64,000 bases of DNA, from NCBI RefSeq assembly GCF_009725995.1, contig NZ_RCNS01000004.1, positions 62,001-126,000 on the forward strand, read 5' to 3'. Shown one piece after another: positions 27,194 through 36,527 of the stretch (position 1 is its first letter; each line of letters starts with the position of its first letter). Source of the stretch: Zobellia laminariae (GTDB lineage: Bacteria > Bacteroidota > Bacteroidia > Flavobacteriales > Flavobacteriaceae). The translations under genes were made by a program, and so were the position numbers. The notes under the pieces are model-generated. The model was not told the origin of the DNA and ran no database searches. It saw only the letters and a program-made list of their open reading frames with translations.

Positions 27194-27709
27194 ATGAGGA
27201 TGGCTAAGAGTAACGTAATTATTTCAGGGGGTAACCGTCCATTTTGGCAACTGGTACTGGCATCTGTGTTTTTCACCGCTGCTATTTATTTTTTCTATCG
27301 TTTTTTGGTCACTATTGATTTATACGGTGAATCCAGAGAGGTTAGAGGAGCTGCAAATGCTTTGGAGGCAGCCGTGATTTCATTTATGGGAGGACTGGGG
27401 TCATCCATAACAAGGGATTATTATTTTGACTTTGACAATTATCGCTACAAGCCCGTTTACAGGATAGGTCCTTTTAAGAAGGGGAAATGGCAGGACTTTC
27501 AAAACTTGGAATACATTTCTATTTTTAAAAATTCAAAAGCTCAGTTCGAGTTGAATTTATGGTACAATAGAAATAAGCATTTTAATATCTCGCTCTTAGA
27601 AAGTAAAACGGATGCTATAGAGCAAGGAAAAGTACTAGCCCAGAAATTACAGATAAATTTACTGGATGCTACTAAAACGAGCAATCAAAAATGGATAAAG
27701 CTCTATTGA
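27194..27709 (+). CDS. Small membrane protein of unknown function
   Basis: No family recognised. The 171-residue protein has one clear membrane helix at about residues 17-40 (FWQLVLASVFFTAAIYFFYRFLV) and a second weaker hydrophobic stretch at about 58-74 (EAAVISFMGGLGSSI). A polar C-terminal half of about 90 residues follows (YRIGPFKKGKWQDFQNLEYI, FELNLWYNRNKHFNISLLES), with a fold resembling PH-like domains of small bacterial membrane proteins; that resemblance is weak. The start is only 7 bases after the atpC terminator. The gene is convergent with the 23-kb surface operon. Confidence 0.7.
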   Translation: MRMAKSNVIISGGNRPFWQLVLASVFFTAAIYFFYRFLVTIDLYGESREVRGAANALEAAVISFMGGLGSSITRDYYFDFDNYRYKPVYRIGPFKKGKWQDFQNLEYISIFKNSKAQFELNLWYNRNKHFNISLLESKTDAIEQGKVLAQKLQINLLDATKTSNQKWIKLY

Positions 27710-27742
27710 TTAAGGGTCAAATAAATGGGCTCATCCAAAATG

Positions 27743-27778
27743 AAAAAAAGCTCAAAGATTAAATCTTTAAGCTTTTTT
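27743..27778. terminator. Bidirectional terminator between convergent genes
   Basis: An A-rich left arm (AAAAAAAGCTCAAAGAT) faces ATCTTTAAGCTTTTTT, with one C/A mismatch and a 3-base loop. T-runs are present for both directions, so it can end the plus-strand gene at 27194 and the minus-strand surface operon. Confidence 0.75.
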
Positions 27779-27804
27779 ATGGAATGCTTTTAGGTTTTTT
27801 GGTT

Positions 27805-30800
27805 TTACTTTATAATGACCTTTCTTAAGGTTTGTCCGTATGGAGTTTCAAGTAAGACAGCATAAACACCTGCTGGAAGACCGGATAGGTCAAATGGGAT
27901 ACTATACGAGAATGCGTCACGGTCTCGTTTAGAGGCCATCAAGGCATTATTTGCTAAACTGAATACTCTGATATTAATATCACCTATTTCAGTTAGTGTC
28001 ACGTCTGCAGTGAACCTGCCATCGCTTGGGTTCGGATACACAAGAAAATCCTCAATTAGCTTTTTACCATTTTTAGTGTCTTCTTCTGTTATTAAACCAT
28101 CTCTAGCAACAACCACTATCTTTTTGGTTTTTTGTGCAACACAATCCCCTCGGGTAGTAATTATCGATACCTCATATTCACCAGCTTCTGCAAAAGAAAA
28201 TTGTGCTTCATCTCTATTTTGTGTTTCAATCTTAGCTTGGACAGGAAGAATCCATTCAATTCCATCGGGAAGTGGATAGCTAATATCCACGGCGATAATG
28301 GATTCCCCAGTGAAAACTTGGCTTGATACGGCAAACTCTGCGTTAATTTCGTCCGAACTAATATCCACAAAGATATTACCTTCGGCAATACACCCTGTTT
28401 CAGATTGAACGGTAACGGTATAGTTTCCTGTGGCTGTGAGTTCTATGTTTGGTTCAGAACTTGAAAAACCATTGTCTGAACTCCACGAGTAAGTGGCGGT
28501 CTCATCATCTACAGTTGCATCTAATTCTAATGTTTGACCAGCACATAGTATTCTATCACTTCCTAAATCGACTTCTAATGGAGCCGGATTTTCTAAAACG
28601 TATGTTCTATTTATTGGTCCACTATCAAATCCTGTCACAGTTACGGAATAGGTTCCTGCAGCTAGATTGTTAATGTCACTTTCAGTAGCGCCTGTGTTCC
28701 ATAAGTAAGAGAAAGTACCATTTCCTTCATTTGCTAAAACAGAAATACTTCCATTAGAATCCCCAGAGCATGTTGGCTGTATAATGGTACCTACTACGAT
28801 ATCAGGTTGTGTTACTTCATAGATTTCTGTTACTGAACATCCATTTACATCAGAAACTGTAACTAAATATGAATCTGCTGCAAGGTTAGAAATTGTTCTT
28901 TGATTACCGGTAATTGAATTGTCGGAAATCCGTGTCCAGGCATATGAGTACGGGGCCGATCCTCCTGTAATATCTAGGGAAATACTACCGTCTATTCCTT
29001 GGTATTCGGTAACATTTATTATTGCCGCATCCACTATTTGAATAGCATCACCGGGAGGGGTTATGGTTATTGTTTCTTGGGCTATACAACCCGCTTCATC
29101 CTGAACTTCAATTATATATTCACCAGCATCCAAGCCGCTAATATCAGGTACTGTAGCGGAGTTGCTCCAAAAATATTGATAAGGAGGTGTTCCTCCTGTT
29201 ACTGTAATGTTAATAGAACCTGTGGCTTCACCAGCGCAAATTACATTTGTAGAGTTGTCAATATTAATATTAAGCGGTGTAGGTGCACTAATTTCTATTG
29301 TGGAATCTAAAGTAATATTATTACTGTCCGTAACCTTTAAAAGATAGGTGCCAGCGGGTAGGTCGCCAATTATATTGGTAGTTTCCTCTAATTCTATAGT
29401 ATTGGTATTTACTACTTCAAACCATTGGTAGGTAAAAGGTTGGTCACCTTGAACATTAGCAATTATTACCGCATCGCTATCTGATGAACAGGATAATGTT
29501 TCGTTTAGAAAAAGAGTTACAATCAACTCTCCAGGTTCTGTTATTTTAATTGGGTCAGAAGTATAACTACAACTTGCATTTTCGGCATCGGTAATTGTAA
29601 CAACGTAGTCGCCCGCCTCACCATTAAAGACATCCTTATCTACGGAAGTATAACCATTAGGCCCCGACCAAGAATAGGTGTAGGTACCCAAGCCCCCTTC
29701 TACCGTAATAGAAATAGCTCCGTCACTTGCATTTGGCAGTGTAACTGGTTTTATATCTATAAAAGCAAGACCTAATTCTTGCGGCTCCAAGAGTATTTCA
29801 GGTGTAGGTTCGGTGAAGGTACAGTTGTTCGCATCCCTGACGCTTATCGTGTAATTGCCGGCGGAAAGGTCTTCGAATAGGTTGGATGTCTCGTAGTCAC
29901 CGCCATTTATAGAATACATATATGGTCCAGTGCCACCACCAGCCTCTACTTCCAATGTACCGTCGTTACCTCCAAAACAGGATACGTCCGTAAGCGCAAC
30001 ATTGGTAACCGTAACACTGTTCGTGGGCTCGCCAACGGCTATGGCTTCAGTAAATCGGGTGGCGTTGTCATCCGTAACGGTCAAGATATAGTTCCCGGCC
30101 AAAATACCTGTTATATTAGGGCCATCAGTACCATTGGAAACCGGAACAGGAATTGGATTTCCATTTACATCGTTCCCTAAAGTCCATAAAAAAGTAATAT
30201 CCCCTTCCCCTGTAACGGTTGTGGTAATACTACCGTTCGCTTCGCCTAGGCAAGAGGCGTCGGTTACGTTGATATTCGAAATGGTCAAAGGGCCTATTTC
30301 CGTAACTTCAAAGTCTTGTGAGGCGGAACACCCGGCCGCATCGGTAACGGTAACGGAGTACGTTCCTTTACTAAGATCTGCAAATACATTGGTTAGTTGT
30401 GGAGTTCCGTTATTCAAAGAATAGTTATAGGGTTCTGTACCTCCTGTAAAGGCAGCTATTATACTACCGTCATTAACTTCGGGCCCACTTGCTCTTACAA
30501 TTGAGCTATTGTTTTCATCCCAATACATGCCGGGTGAAACTCCGATTCGGACATCGGATTGAACATAGTCACAATTGGGGCTTTCCGAAGCACGGACCTG
30601 AAGGTTATAAGTGATATCGGCCAAGTTCTCAAATACCGGTTCAGGTTGAAAAGTAGTACCTCCATCTATACTATAGAAATACGTAAGAGTTCCAGAAGGA
30701 ATGAAGGTTATGGATCCCGTATTGGAACCTGAACAAGTGGGAACGGGAACGATTGTTGCCGAAACTTCCGGTAGTTCTACTATCTCATACCTGTTACTTT

Positions 30801-33800
30801 CAATTTCTACGTTGTTTTCGTCGATAGCTTCTAAATAATAGATGCCTGTTGAAAGATTGTTTAAAGACAAGTTTCTAAGAGCAGAATTTTCGATAGTACT
30901 TATTAGAATGCCGTCAACACTGCCATCTTCCTCTTTCCAATTAAACGTAACAGGGCCAGTAGCGGTAATATTAGCCGTTACACTGCCATTCGTTCCTCCG
31001 GAGCAGAGGGTTGGTGTTCCTGTTAGGGGTTGAATGGAGAAGGCAGCTTCAACACCAATTGTAAATATTTCAGATAAGGTACAATTTCCAGGAGCAGTTA
31101 TGATAACTTGATACGTTCCCGTGCCCACACCGTTAAGGTCTTTTGTGGTGATTCCCGATACCCCGGGGCCCGACCATTCAAATGAAAGCGAGCCCAGATC
31201 GGTACCGGTCTCGAATTCAAGAACGACGGAACCGTCCAAGCTTGTGTCGGAAGAGGCGTCATTGGCAATTGTGGCTATCGGATCAAGTAGGGGTACACCG
31301 TTCTGAACAACCTCTACAAGTGTGTTGAACTCGCAGCCAAGGGCATCCCTTACGGTAAGCGTATAACTTCCAACAGCTACATTGTTAAATACTGGTTCGG
31401 CCTGAAAGGTATTGAAAGTATCGTTGATTCTATATTCGTAACCCGTTAAGTCATTAGGTGCAGAAATGAATTGAGACCCACCTATGACATTACTTACCGT
31501 GATGGTTCCTGGTGTAAAGCCGTCACAGCTAACATCGGTCTTGGCAGTCTCTGCGGTAATTCCGGGGAGTTCTGAAATAGTTACATAATCAATCGGGTCG
31601 GTAGTTCGAATGGCAGTGCTAGTTACTTCGGTAATTCGCAAGCCATATGTACCTGCGCCAAGATTTGGTGTGGTTACTGTTCTATCTGTAGTGGTGATTG
31701 TATAAGCGACCGACTCTCCCACTTCTCCTGGTTGCAGTAAGAATTCAAAAGTGATATTACCAGTTCCTTGAACGGTTGAAGTAATTGTTCCGGTTTCTAG
31801 TCCGTTGCAAGTGTCGGTACCGATAAAGTCGGTAATATTGAGAGGCCCAGGTTGAGTAATTTCAATTTCAGGACCCAGAACAGATGGGCAATTATTGGCA
31901 TCATCAGTAAGTGTTACTTGATAGATCCCAAAAGGTAAATCTATTAAATTGGTGTCTGTAGAATTTAGAGCAGAAGGTGTAAATGGAATTTTAGCAGAGG
32001 ATAGGGTTTCACTTCTTGTCCATGAAAAGGTGTAGCTTGGTGTTCCATTTTCTACCAGAATTTCCAAAGCACCATTACTTACACCGTTTGTAGAGACGTC
32101 AACATGGCTGCCAATGTTTTCAGTTATGGCTATTTCCAAAGGTCTGGTAACTTCTTCTCGATTTGAAACAGCTGAAACACAACTAGGGTTATCACGATTT
32201 CTAAGCGTTACTTCATAAAAGTTTGGATTGTCAACAAATATTGTATTGCCAACCAATTCAACCCAATTACCTCGATCAGTATTAAGCTCGTATTCATAAT
32301 TTGTTGCGCCCATTGCGACGACTGTTAGTGCACCATCGGTTGAATCAAAACAAGAAAAAGGGACGGCTGATATTGTAGCGGTAATAACAACTGGGTTTAC
32401 AATAGTAAACGGTTTTGAAACTACACCTAGGGGCGGGTTAAAACTACCGGTATTATAGATTACTTCAATTGTATAGTTGCCTGCGCCTAAGCTGTTAGAT
32501 GTTATATTTATTGGCGCTGATGGTGAAGCGATATCGTTACCCGAATCAACTAAAACATTGTTGCCGTCTAATATTCGATATTGATAGGGGTAGACTGGGT
32601 TTGTTAGGTCAAAAGAAACACTCCCGTCTGTACCGTTGTTACAAGTAGGGTCTGTGGTTACGGGGTCCGTAAATTGCGGTACCGGGGCAGCGGACACTTC
32701 TATATCCCCCGAGGTCAGTTCACATGAGTTGGCATCGATTATCCTAATTCTATAGGTGCCAATACCTAAATTTCTATATTCTATTCTATTACCGGTTAAT
32801 ATGATATCGCTTGGCAGAACGGACAGAATATCGAACCCATTTGTTGCATTTTCCTTTAATAATTCAAAAGTATAATTAGGAGGAGTAACTGATGGGGTCC
32901 CTCCACCAAATTCGATACTAATAACACCGTCATCAATTACATTGGACGTTGCTGTTCCGGGGCTGGGCATAGTAAATGTTAAGTCAGGCGCAGCGGCCTC
33001 AATATAATCAGTAAGCGTTATGGCTTCACTAAAACAACCGTTTACGGAATACTGTGCTCGTATTTGAACAGTTTGTTCAATATTTATTAAAGCAACAGGC
33101 TGTGGGTTTGCCGAGATGTTGCTCCAATCTGCATCATTTGTGCTGTTAATTCTATATTGATAGCTGTAACTTCCGGTACTATTTAGATCATTACCACCAC
33201 TTGCTCCAAATGATATTTTTGCAGTATCGCCGCAAAATTGAGGTGCCTCAATACTTCCAGAAGCGATTATTTGACTTGGTTGTTCAATTGTAAAACTAGG
33301 GGTATATCCAAAACTTTTCACCACTACAGGATCGACCGTATAATCTACTTCCTGGTAAACAATGTAATAACTCTGAGAGTTTTGGGTCTCATCACCACCT
33401 TCTAACCCGTTAAGTGTACCGGTAAAATTCGTTGAGCCACCGCCCACTGGAACTAAAGTTATTCTAGGGTCAAGGATTGTTTGTGGAGGATTAGGTAGTG
33501 AAGGAGGGTTTTGTTCTAAATCTGAATCTGAAGGATTGCTAGTCGTACCTTTAAAAACATAAAATCGAATTTGACTATCGCTAGTGTCTACGTCATCATC
33601 AAAAGTTAAAGTGACACTACCGTCATTAGCTAAAAAGCAGGTTTCGTTGCTGGTTTGCGGTAGGCCTACTTGATTTGGTGAGCATCCTGTTGGAGTTAAA
33701 CTCACCGAGGTGCGATGTGCACCAATCGTGGTATTTGGATCTGCTACGTACCTCGCAGTTATACCTACTGTACCTAAATCATTTGCACCAAGCCCTGTAA

Positions 33801-34452
33801 AATCTGCCAGTTCGAAGGTGAAGCTAGAAGATTTAAGACTATAAGGAGATAATTCTCCTTCAGTGATTATACCACCTAATGGATTTCTTAATGTATACTC
33901 CAAAGCATAGGATAAATCTACGTCACATTCTGCGACCTGAATAGTAAATGGTTCACATTCCTTAAATTCAGCATTACCATCAGGTAGTATTAAGGATGAA
34001 GAAGGAAGCTCTACTATTCGACTATAGTGGTGTACAAAGTCGCTACAAGTACTTGTTCCAGTAGTAATTGCACCTTCCCTACATCCTTCAGATGACAAAG
34101 AGCCGATTCTAGTGAAAGGTTGCCAATTATTTTCAGGACATTCCGTATCATAAAAATATCGTAATGAAGTTTCTGGGTTTGGGGTAGTGATTATATCATC
34201 AAATACTGTGAATCTCCCATTCTCATCAGGCCCTCCAAAGCTCAGACTTTCATTATAGATAATTTTACCAGACGTAAAAAAACTTATTTTTAGTTCAGAA
34301 TAATCATCATCATTAGTATCGTTATCAGGACGATCATACATATAATGTTCAACGCTATATTCTACTTTATAATTAGTTTCTTGTCCAAAAAGCGTGTTGC
34401 AAAATGAAAAGAGAAAAATAAAAATAAGCTGACCGTATAAGAACCTCTTCAT
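27805..34452 (-). CDS. Giant SprB-repeat adhesin with T9SS sorting domain
   Basis: A 2215-residue cell-surface protein. A signal peptide (ending LFGQ near residue 24) is followed by about 380 residues unlike the rest. About 18 SprB-type repeats of 80-90 residues run from residue 404 to 1940; key pieces are C-x-G-x-x-DGSI, GGTPPYQYFWSNS, AGEYIIEVQDEAGC. An Ig/PKD-like unit follows, then a type A T9SS sorting domain at about 2135-2215 (VYPNPSDGRF ... YGQTLRKVIIK). In Flavobacterium, SprB is a motile gliding adhesin exported by T9SS; this is a relative by repeat type, not shown to be an orthologue. It is the last gene of the seven-gene operon, 3 bases after the FN3 gene. The repeats follow a strict three-unit cysteine pattern. 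Confidence 0.92.
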   Translation of the reverse strand: MKRFLYGQLIFIFLFSFCNTLFGQETNYKVEYSVEHYMYDRPDNDTNDDDYSELKISFFTSGKIIYNESLSFGGPDENGRFTVFDDIITTPNPETSLRYFYDTECPENNWQPFTRIGSLSSEGCREGAITTGTSTCSDFVHHYSRIVELPSSSLILPDGNAEFKECEPFTIQVAECDVDLSYALEYTLRNPLGGIITEGELSPYSLKSSSFTFELADFTGLGANDLGTVGITARYVADPNTTIGAHRTSVSLTPTGCSPNQVGLPQTSNETCFLANDGSVTLTFDDDVDTSDSQIRFYVFKGTTSNPSDSDLEQNPPSLPNPPQTILDPRITLVPVGGGSTNFTGTLNGLEGGDETQNSQSYYIVYQEVDYTVDPVVVKSFGYTPSFTIEQPSQIIASGSIEAPQFCGDTAKISFGASGGNDLNSTGSYSYQYRINSTNDADWSNISANPQPVALINIEQTVQIRAQYSVNGCFSEAITLTDYIEAAAPDLTFTMPSPGTATSNVIDDGVISIEFGGGTPSVTPPNYTFELLKENATNGFDILSVLPSDIILTGNRIEYRNLGIGTYRIRIIDANSCELTSGDIEVSAAPVPQFTDPVTTDPTCNNGTDGSVSFDLTNPVYPYQYRILDGNNVLVDSGNDIASPSAPINITSNSLGAGNYTIEVIYNTGSFNPPLGVVSKPFTIVNPVVITATISAVPFSCFDSTDGALTVVAMGATNYEYELNTDRGNWVELVGNTIFVDNPNFYEVTLRNRDNPSCVSAVSNREEVTRPLEIAITENIGSHVDVSTNGVSNGALEILVENGTPSYTFSWTRSETLSSAKIPFTPSALNSTDTNLIDLPFGIYQVTLTDDANNCPSVLGPEIEITQPGPLNITDFIGTDTCNGLETGTITSTVQGTGNITFEFLLQPGEVGESVAYTITTTDRTVTTPNLGAGTYGLRITEVTSTAIRTTDPIDYVTISELPGITAETAKTDVSCDGFTPGTITVSNVIGGSQFISAPNDLTGYEYRINDTFNTFQAEPVFNNVAVGSYTLTVRDALGCEFNTLVEVVQNGVPLLDPIATIANDASSDTSLDGSVVLEFETGTDLGSLSFEWSGPGVSGITTKDLNGVGTGTYQVIITAPGNCTLSEIFTIGVEAAFSIQPLTGTPTLCSGGTNGSVTANITATGPVTFNWKEEDGSVDGILISTIENSALRNLSLNNLSTGIYYLEAIDENNVEIESNRYEIVELPEVSATIVPVPTCSGSNTGSITFIPSGTLTYFYSIDGGTTFQPEPVFENLADITYNLQVRASESPNCDYVQSDVRIGVSPGMYWDENNSSIVRASGPEVNDGSIIAAFTGGTEPYNYSLNNGTPQLTNVFADLSKGTYSVTVTDAAGCSASQDFEVTEIGPLTISNINVTDASCLGEANGSITTTVTGEGDITFLWTLGNDVNGNPIPVPVSNGTDGPNITGILAGNYILTVTDDNATRFTEAIAVGEPTNSVTVTNVALTDVSCFGGNDGTLEVEAGGGTGPYMYSINGGDYETSNLFEDLSAGNYTISVRDANNCTFTEPTPEILLEPQELGLAFIDIKPVTLPNASDGAISITVEGGLGTYTYSWSGPNGYTSVDKDVFNGEAGDYVVTITDAENASCSYTSDPIKITEPGELIVTLFLNETLSCSSDSDAVIIANVQGDQPFTYQWFEVVNTNTIELEETTNIIGDLPAGTYLLKVTDSNNITLDSTIEISAPTPLNINIDNSTNVICAGEATGSINITVTGGTPPYQYFWSNSATVPDISGLDAGEYIIEVQDEAGCIAQETITITPPGDAIQIVDAAIINVTEYQGIDGSISLDITGGSAPYSYAWTRISDNSITGNQRTISNLAADSYLVTVSDVNGCSVTEIYEVTQPDIVVGTIIQPTCSGDSNGSISVLANEGNGTFSYLWNTGATESDINNLAAGTYSVTVTGFDSGPINRTYVLENPAPLEVDLGSDRILCAGQTLELDATVDDETATYSWSSDNGFSSSEPNIELTATGNYTVTVQSETGCIAEGNIFVDISSDEINAEFAVSSQVFTGESIIAVDISYPLPDGIEWILPVQAKIETQNRDEAQFSFAEAGEYEVSIITTRGDCVAQKTKKIVVVARDGLITEEDTKNGKKLIEDFLVYPNPSDGRFTADVTLTEIGDINIRVFSLANNALMASKRDRDAFSYSIPFDLSGLPAGVYAVLLETPYGQTLRKVIIK
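28640..33242 (-). repeat. SprB repeat array with three-unit super-repeat
   Basis: Read by eye in the protein, 18 units fall into types in the fixed order b-c, then a-b-c five times, then a. Type a has a leading Cys and no closing Cys; type b has both; type c has only the closing Cys. One a-to-a period counted directly is 268 residues. Boundaries are approximate. Confidence 0.75.
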
Positions 34453-34455
34453 ATT

Positions 34456-36516
34456 TTAATATTTTACATTAATCTTTTTGATTACAGATACACGACCCCC
34501 ATTTAAAACCAATTGAAGTCCGTAAGAGTAATTGGAGTTAATCTCTAAATCCACATCATTAAAGCCTTTGGCATCTTTGTCTAAGCTTTTGTATAACTTC
34601 AAATTGTTTTCTTCCGTGCCACGGTATAAGCGATATTCCAACACTTCTTCATCTTTAACGTTCCATGAAAGGTTGATAAATCGTAATTCGCGATTAACTG
34701 TACCTATTAATTTAATCTCATCTTCTGTTAGCGTTTTACCGTTCCAAAATACATTAATAGCATCAGACGGCTTGCTCTCTAAACCTGCCGAGTCTTTCGC
34801 AACTACAGTGTATGAATATTGATTACGTTCTAGCTCTTCCGTGTCAAAAAAGGTGGTATCCGTTTTAATGACAGACTCAAATATCTGCACCCATTTTGTT
34901 TCCGCTTCATTGCCAGCCCTCCGATAAAGGCTATGTGATGCAATATCGGTACTGCTGCTAGGAATCCAATTAATTCGAATGCCCTCTTCAGTTACTTCAA
35001 ACTTTTTTAATACAGCAGGCGAAGGTGGAATCATATCGGGTTTAACAATGGTTAACATTGCTGAGTGTTCTGAACGATTATAGCGCTGATCTTCAGCTTG
35101 AATTTTATAATAAATATTTTGGTTTAAATTTTTTGAAGGCACGGTATCTATAAATATTTCATTTTTGAACGTTTCATTTGTAACCTCACTAAACTCTACT
35201 TTTGGGTTATTCGCTCTAAAAATGCGATACCCTGCTAAATCTTCTTCCAAATTTTTATCCCAACTTATGGTAACTATACCTGTGGTATCCATCTTTCCTA
35301 TAAGACCTACCGGTGGTTTTGGAGGAATTGAATCTACAGGTTGCACCATGGTTGTAAACGATTCACTATCTAAGCCGTTTTTACCTTTAGCGATTATTTT
35401 GAAATAATTGATTCTTTTTAAATTTTGAACTCGAGTACTCCGTTCTTCGGGAGGAATTCCTTGTTTTACAACCTCAAAAGGGCCTTGATCAGTATTTCCC
35501 CTTTGTAATTCGAAACCTGAAATTCGTTCATTCCCTTTTTCGTCAAAATCCCAAAATAGAATCGCCTCCGTATCGGTAGGGATTTCTTTTCTAGAGATAC
35601 GGGGTACAAATTCTAATTCTTTTTTGGCACCGCCGAAAACTACTTCTGAAGCTTCGCTAGTTTCATTAAAAGCTGATTTTCCTTTGATTCGATAGTAGTA
35701 GGATTTTCCATTAGGAATTGAATCGGTATAGTATAAAGACAAAGACTCTGTTCCATCAGTTTTGTCTGCATTGAAAATGGGTAAGCCATTTAATTGAGAG
35801 AAGCTAACGTTATCTTCAGAACGCTCTACTATATAATTAGTATAGATTTTTTGAAGTAAACTAAAATTCCAGCTGAGTTGCGCAAAACCGTCACCAAAGG
35901 TAGCGGCAAGACCGATTGGGAGTGGCAATTTTTCGTATAAATCAGTGCTAGCATACACCGTTCCTTCTTTGATTTGCATTGTAGATTCTTCTGGTAAAGC
36001 AACGGTAATTGTATAAATATATTTTTCGCCAGTGATGACCGAATTATCTTCAAAACCCCATCCCGCCATTTTTGCGGCTTCAAAATTTTGTTCGGCTGCT
36101 AATAGTGCAATAGTAAATCTTTGCTCCAGCTCTTCGTTAATTGCATATAACTGTCCCATGTCACTACCTGGTGTTGTGACCTCAAAACTATCACCAAACA
36201 GGGCTTGCGCCATAACGGCAGCATTTTGATCTTGGTTTGCTAAGGTCGTCCAAGCCTCAAGTGGTTGGGGTTTTAATGGATAAGTAACAAGCATTTGTCT
36301 TTCAATTGGAACCACCGCAATATTGTTACGCGCAATAGTTGCTCGCTCAATCAAGAAACCATATTCATTACCTTGTTTCCAAGCTAAAGGATCACTAACA
36401 GCCCAACGCAACATTGTTTTGTTGGGTAAAGGACGTGCGATTACCTGTACCGATGGAACTTCTTGACTCCAAGTAAGGTTGCCCATTAAAATAAATATGA
36501 TGAGTATATGTTTCAA
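34456..36516 (-). CDS. Secreted fibronectin type III multidomain protein
   Basis: A 686-residue exported protein (signal peptide ending LTWSQ at residue 18) with no lipobox and no T9SS sorting domain. The N-terminal 190 residues start as an FN3-like strand (RWAVSDPLAWKQGNEYGFLIER) and carry a long insertion. From about residue 195 onward there are five FN3 domains, each with the W...Y/E-L...R signature (AQLSWNFSLLQKIYTNYIVE, AILFWDFDEKGNERISGFEL, VTISWDKNLEEDLAGYRIFR, INWIPSSSTDIASHSLYR, FINLSWNVKDEEVLEYRLYR). It probably acts as a surface scaffold with the adhesin downstream and the 1652-residue protein upstream (11-base gap). Ligand unknown. Confidence 0.85.
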   Translation of the reverse strand: MKHILIIFILMGNLTWSQEVPSVQVIARPLPNKTMLRWAVSDPLAWKQGNEYGFLIERATIARNNIAVVPIERQMLVTYPLKPQPLEAWTTLANQDQNAAVMAQALFGDSFEVTTPGSDMGQLYAINEELEQRFTIALLAAEQNFEAAKMAGWGFEDNSVITGEKYIYTITVALPEESTMQIKEGTVYASTDLYEKLPLPIGLAATFGDGFAQLSWNFSLLQKIYTNYIVERSEDNVSFSQLNGLPIFNADKTDGTESLSLYYTDSIPNGKSYYYRIKGKSAFNETSEASEVVFGGAKKELEFVPRISRKEIPTDTEAILFWDFDEKGNERISGFELQRGNTDQGPFEVVKQGIPPEERSTRVQNLKRINYFKIIAKGKNGLDSESFTTMVQPVDSIPPKPPVGLIGKMDTTGIVTISWDKNLEEDLAGYRIFRANNPKVEFSEVTNETFKNEIFIDTVPSKNLNQNIYYKIQAEDQRYNRSEHSAMLTIVKPDMIPPSPAVLKKFEVTEEGIRINWIPSSSTDIASHSLYRRAGNEAETKWVQIFESVIKTDTTFFDTEELERNQYSYTVVAKDSAGLESKPSDAINVFWNGKTLTEDEIKLIGTVNRELRFINLSWNVKDEEVLEYRLYRGTEENNLKLYKSLDKDAKGFNDVDLEINSNYSYGLQLVLNGGRVSVIKKINVKY

Positions 36517-36527
36517 ATTTTGGATGT

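Noticed and set aside
27805..34452. True SprB orthologue of the gliding machinery
   Set aside because: Only the repeat type and sorting domain agree; no PorP/SprF-like gene or spr neighbours are present, and the length is far below that of classical SprB (over 6000 residues).
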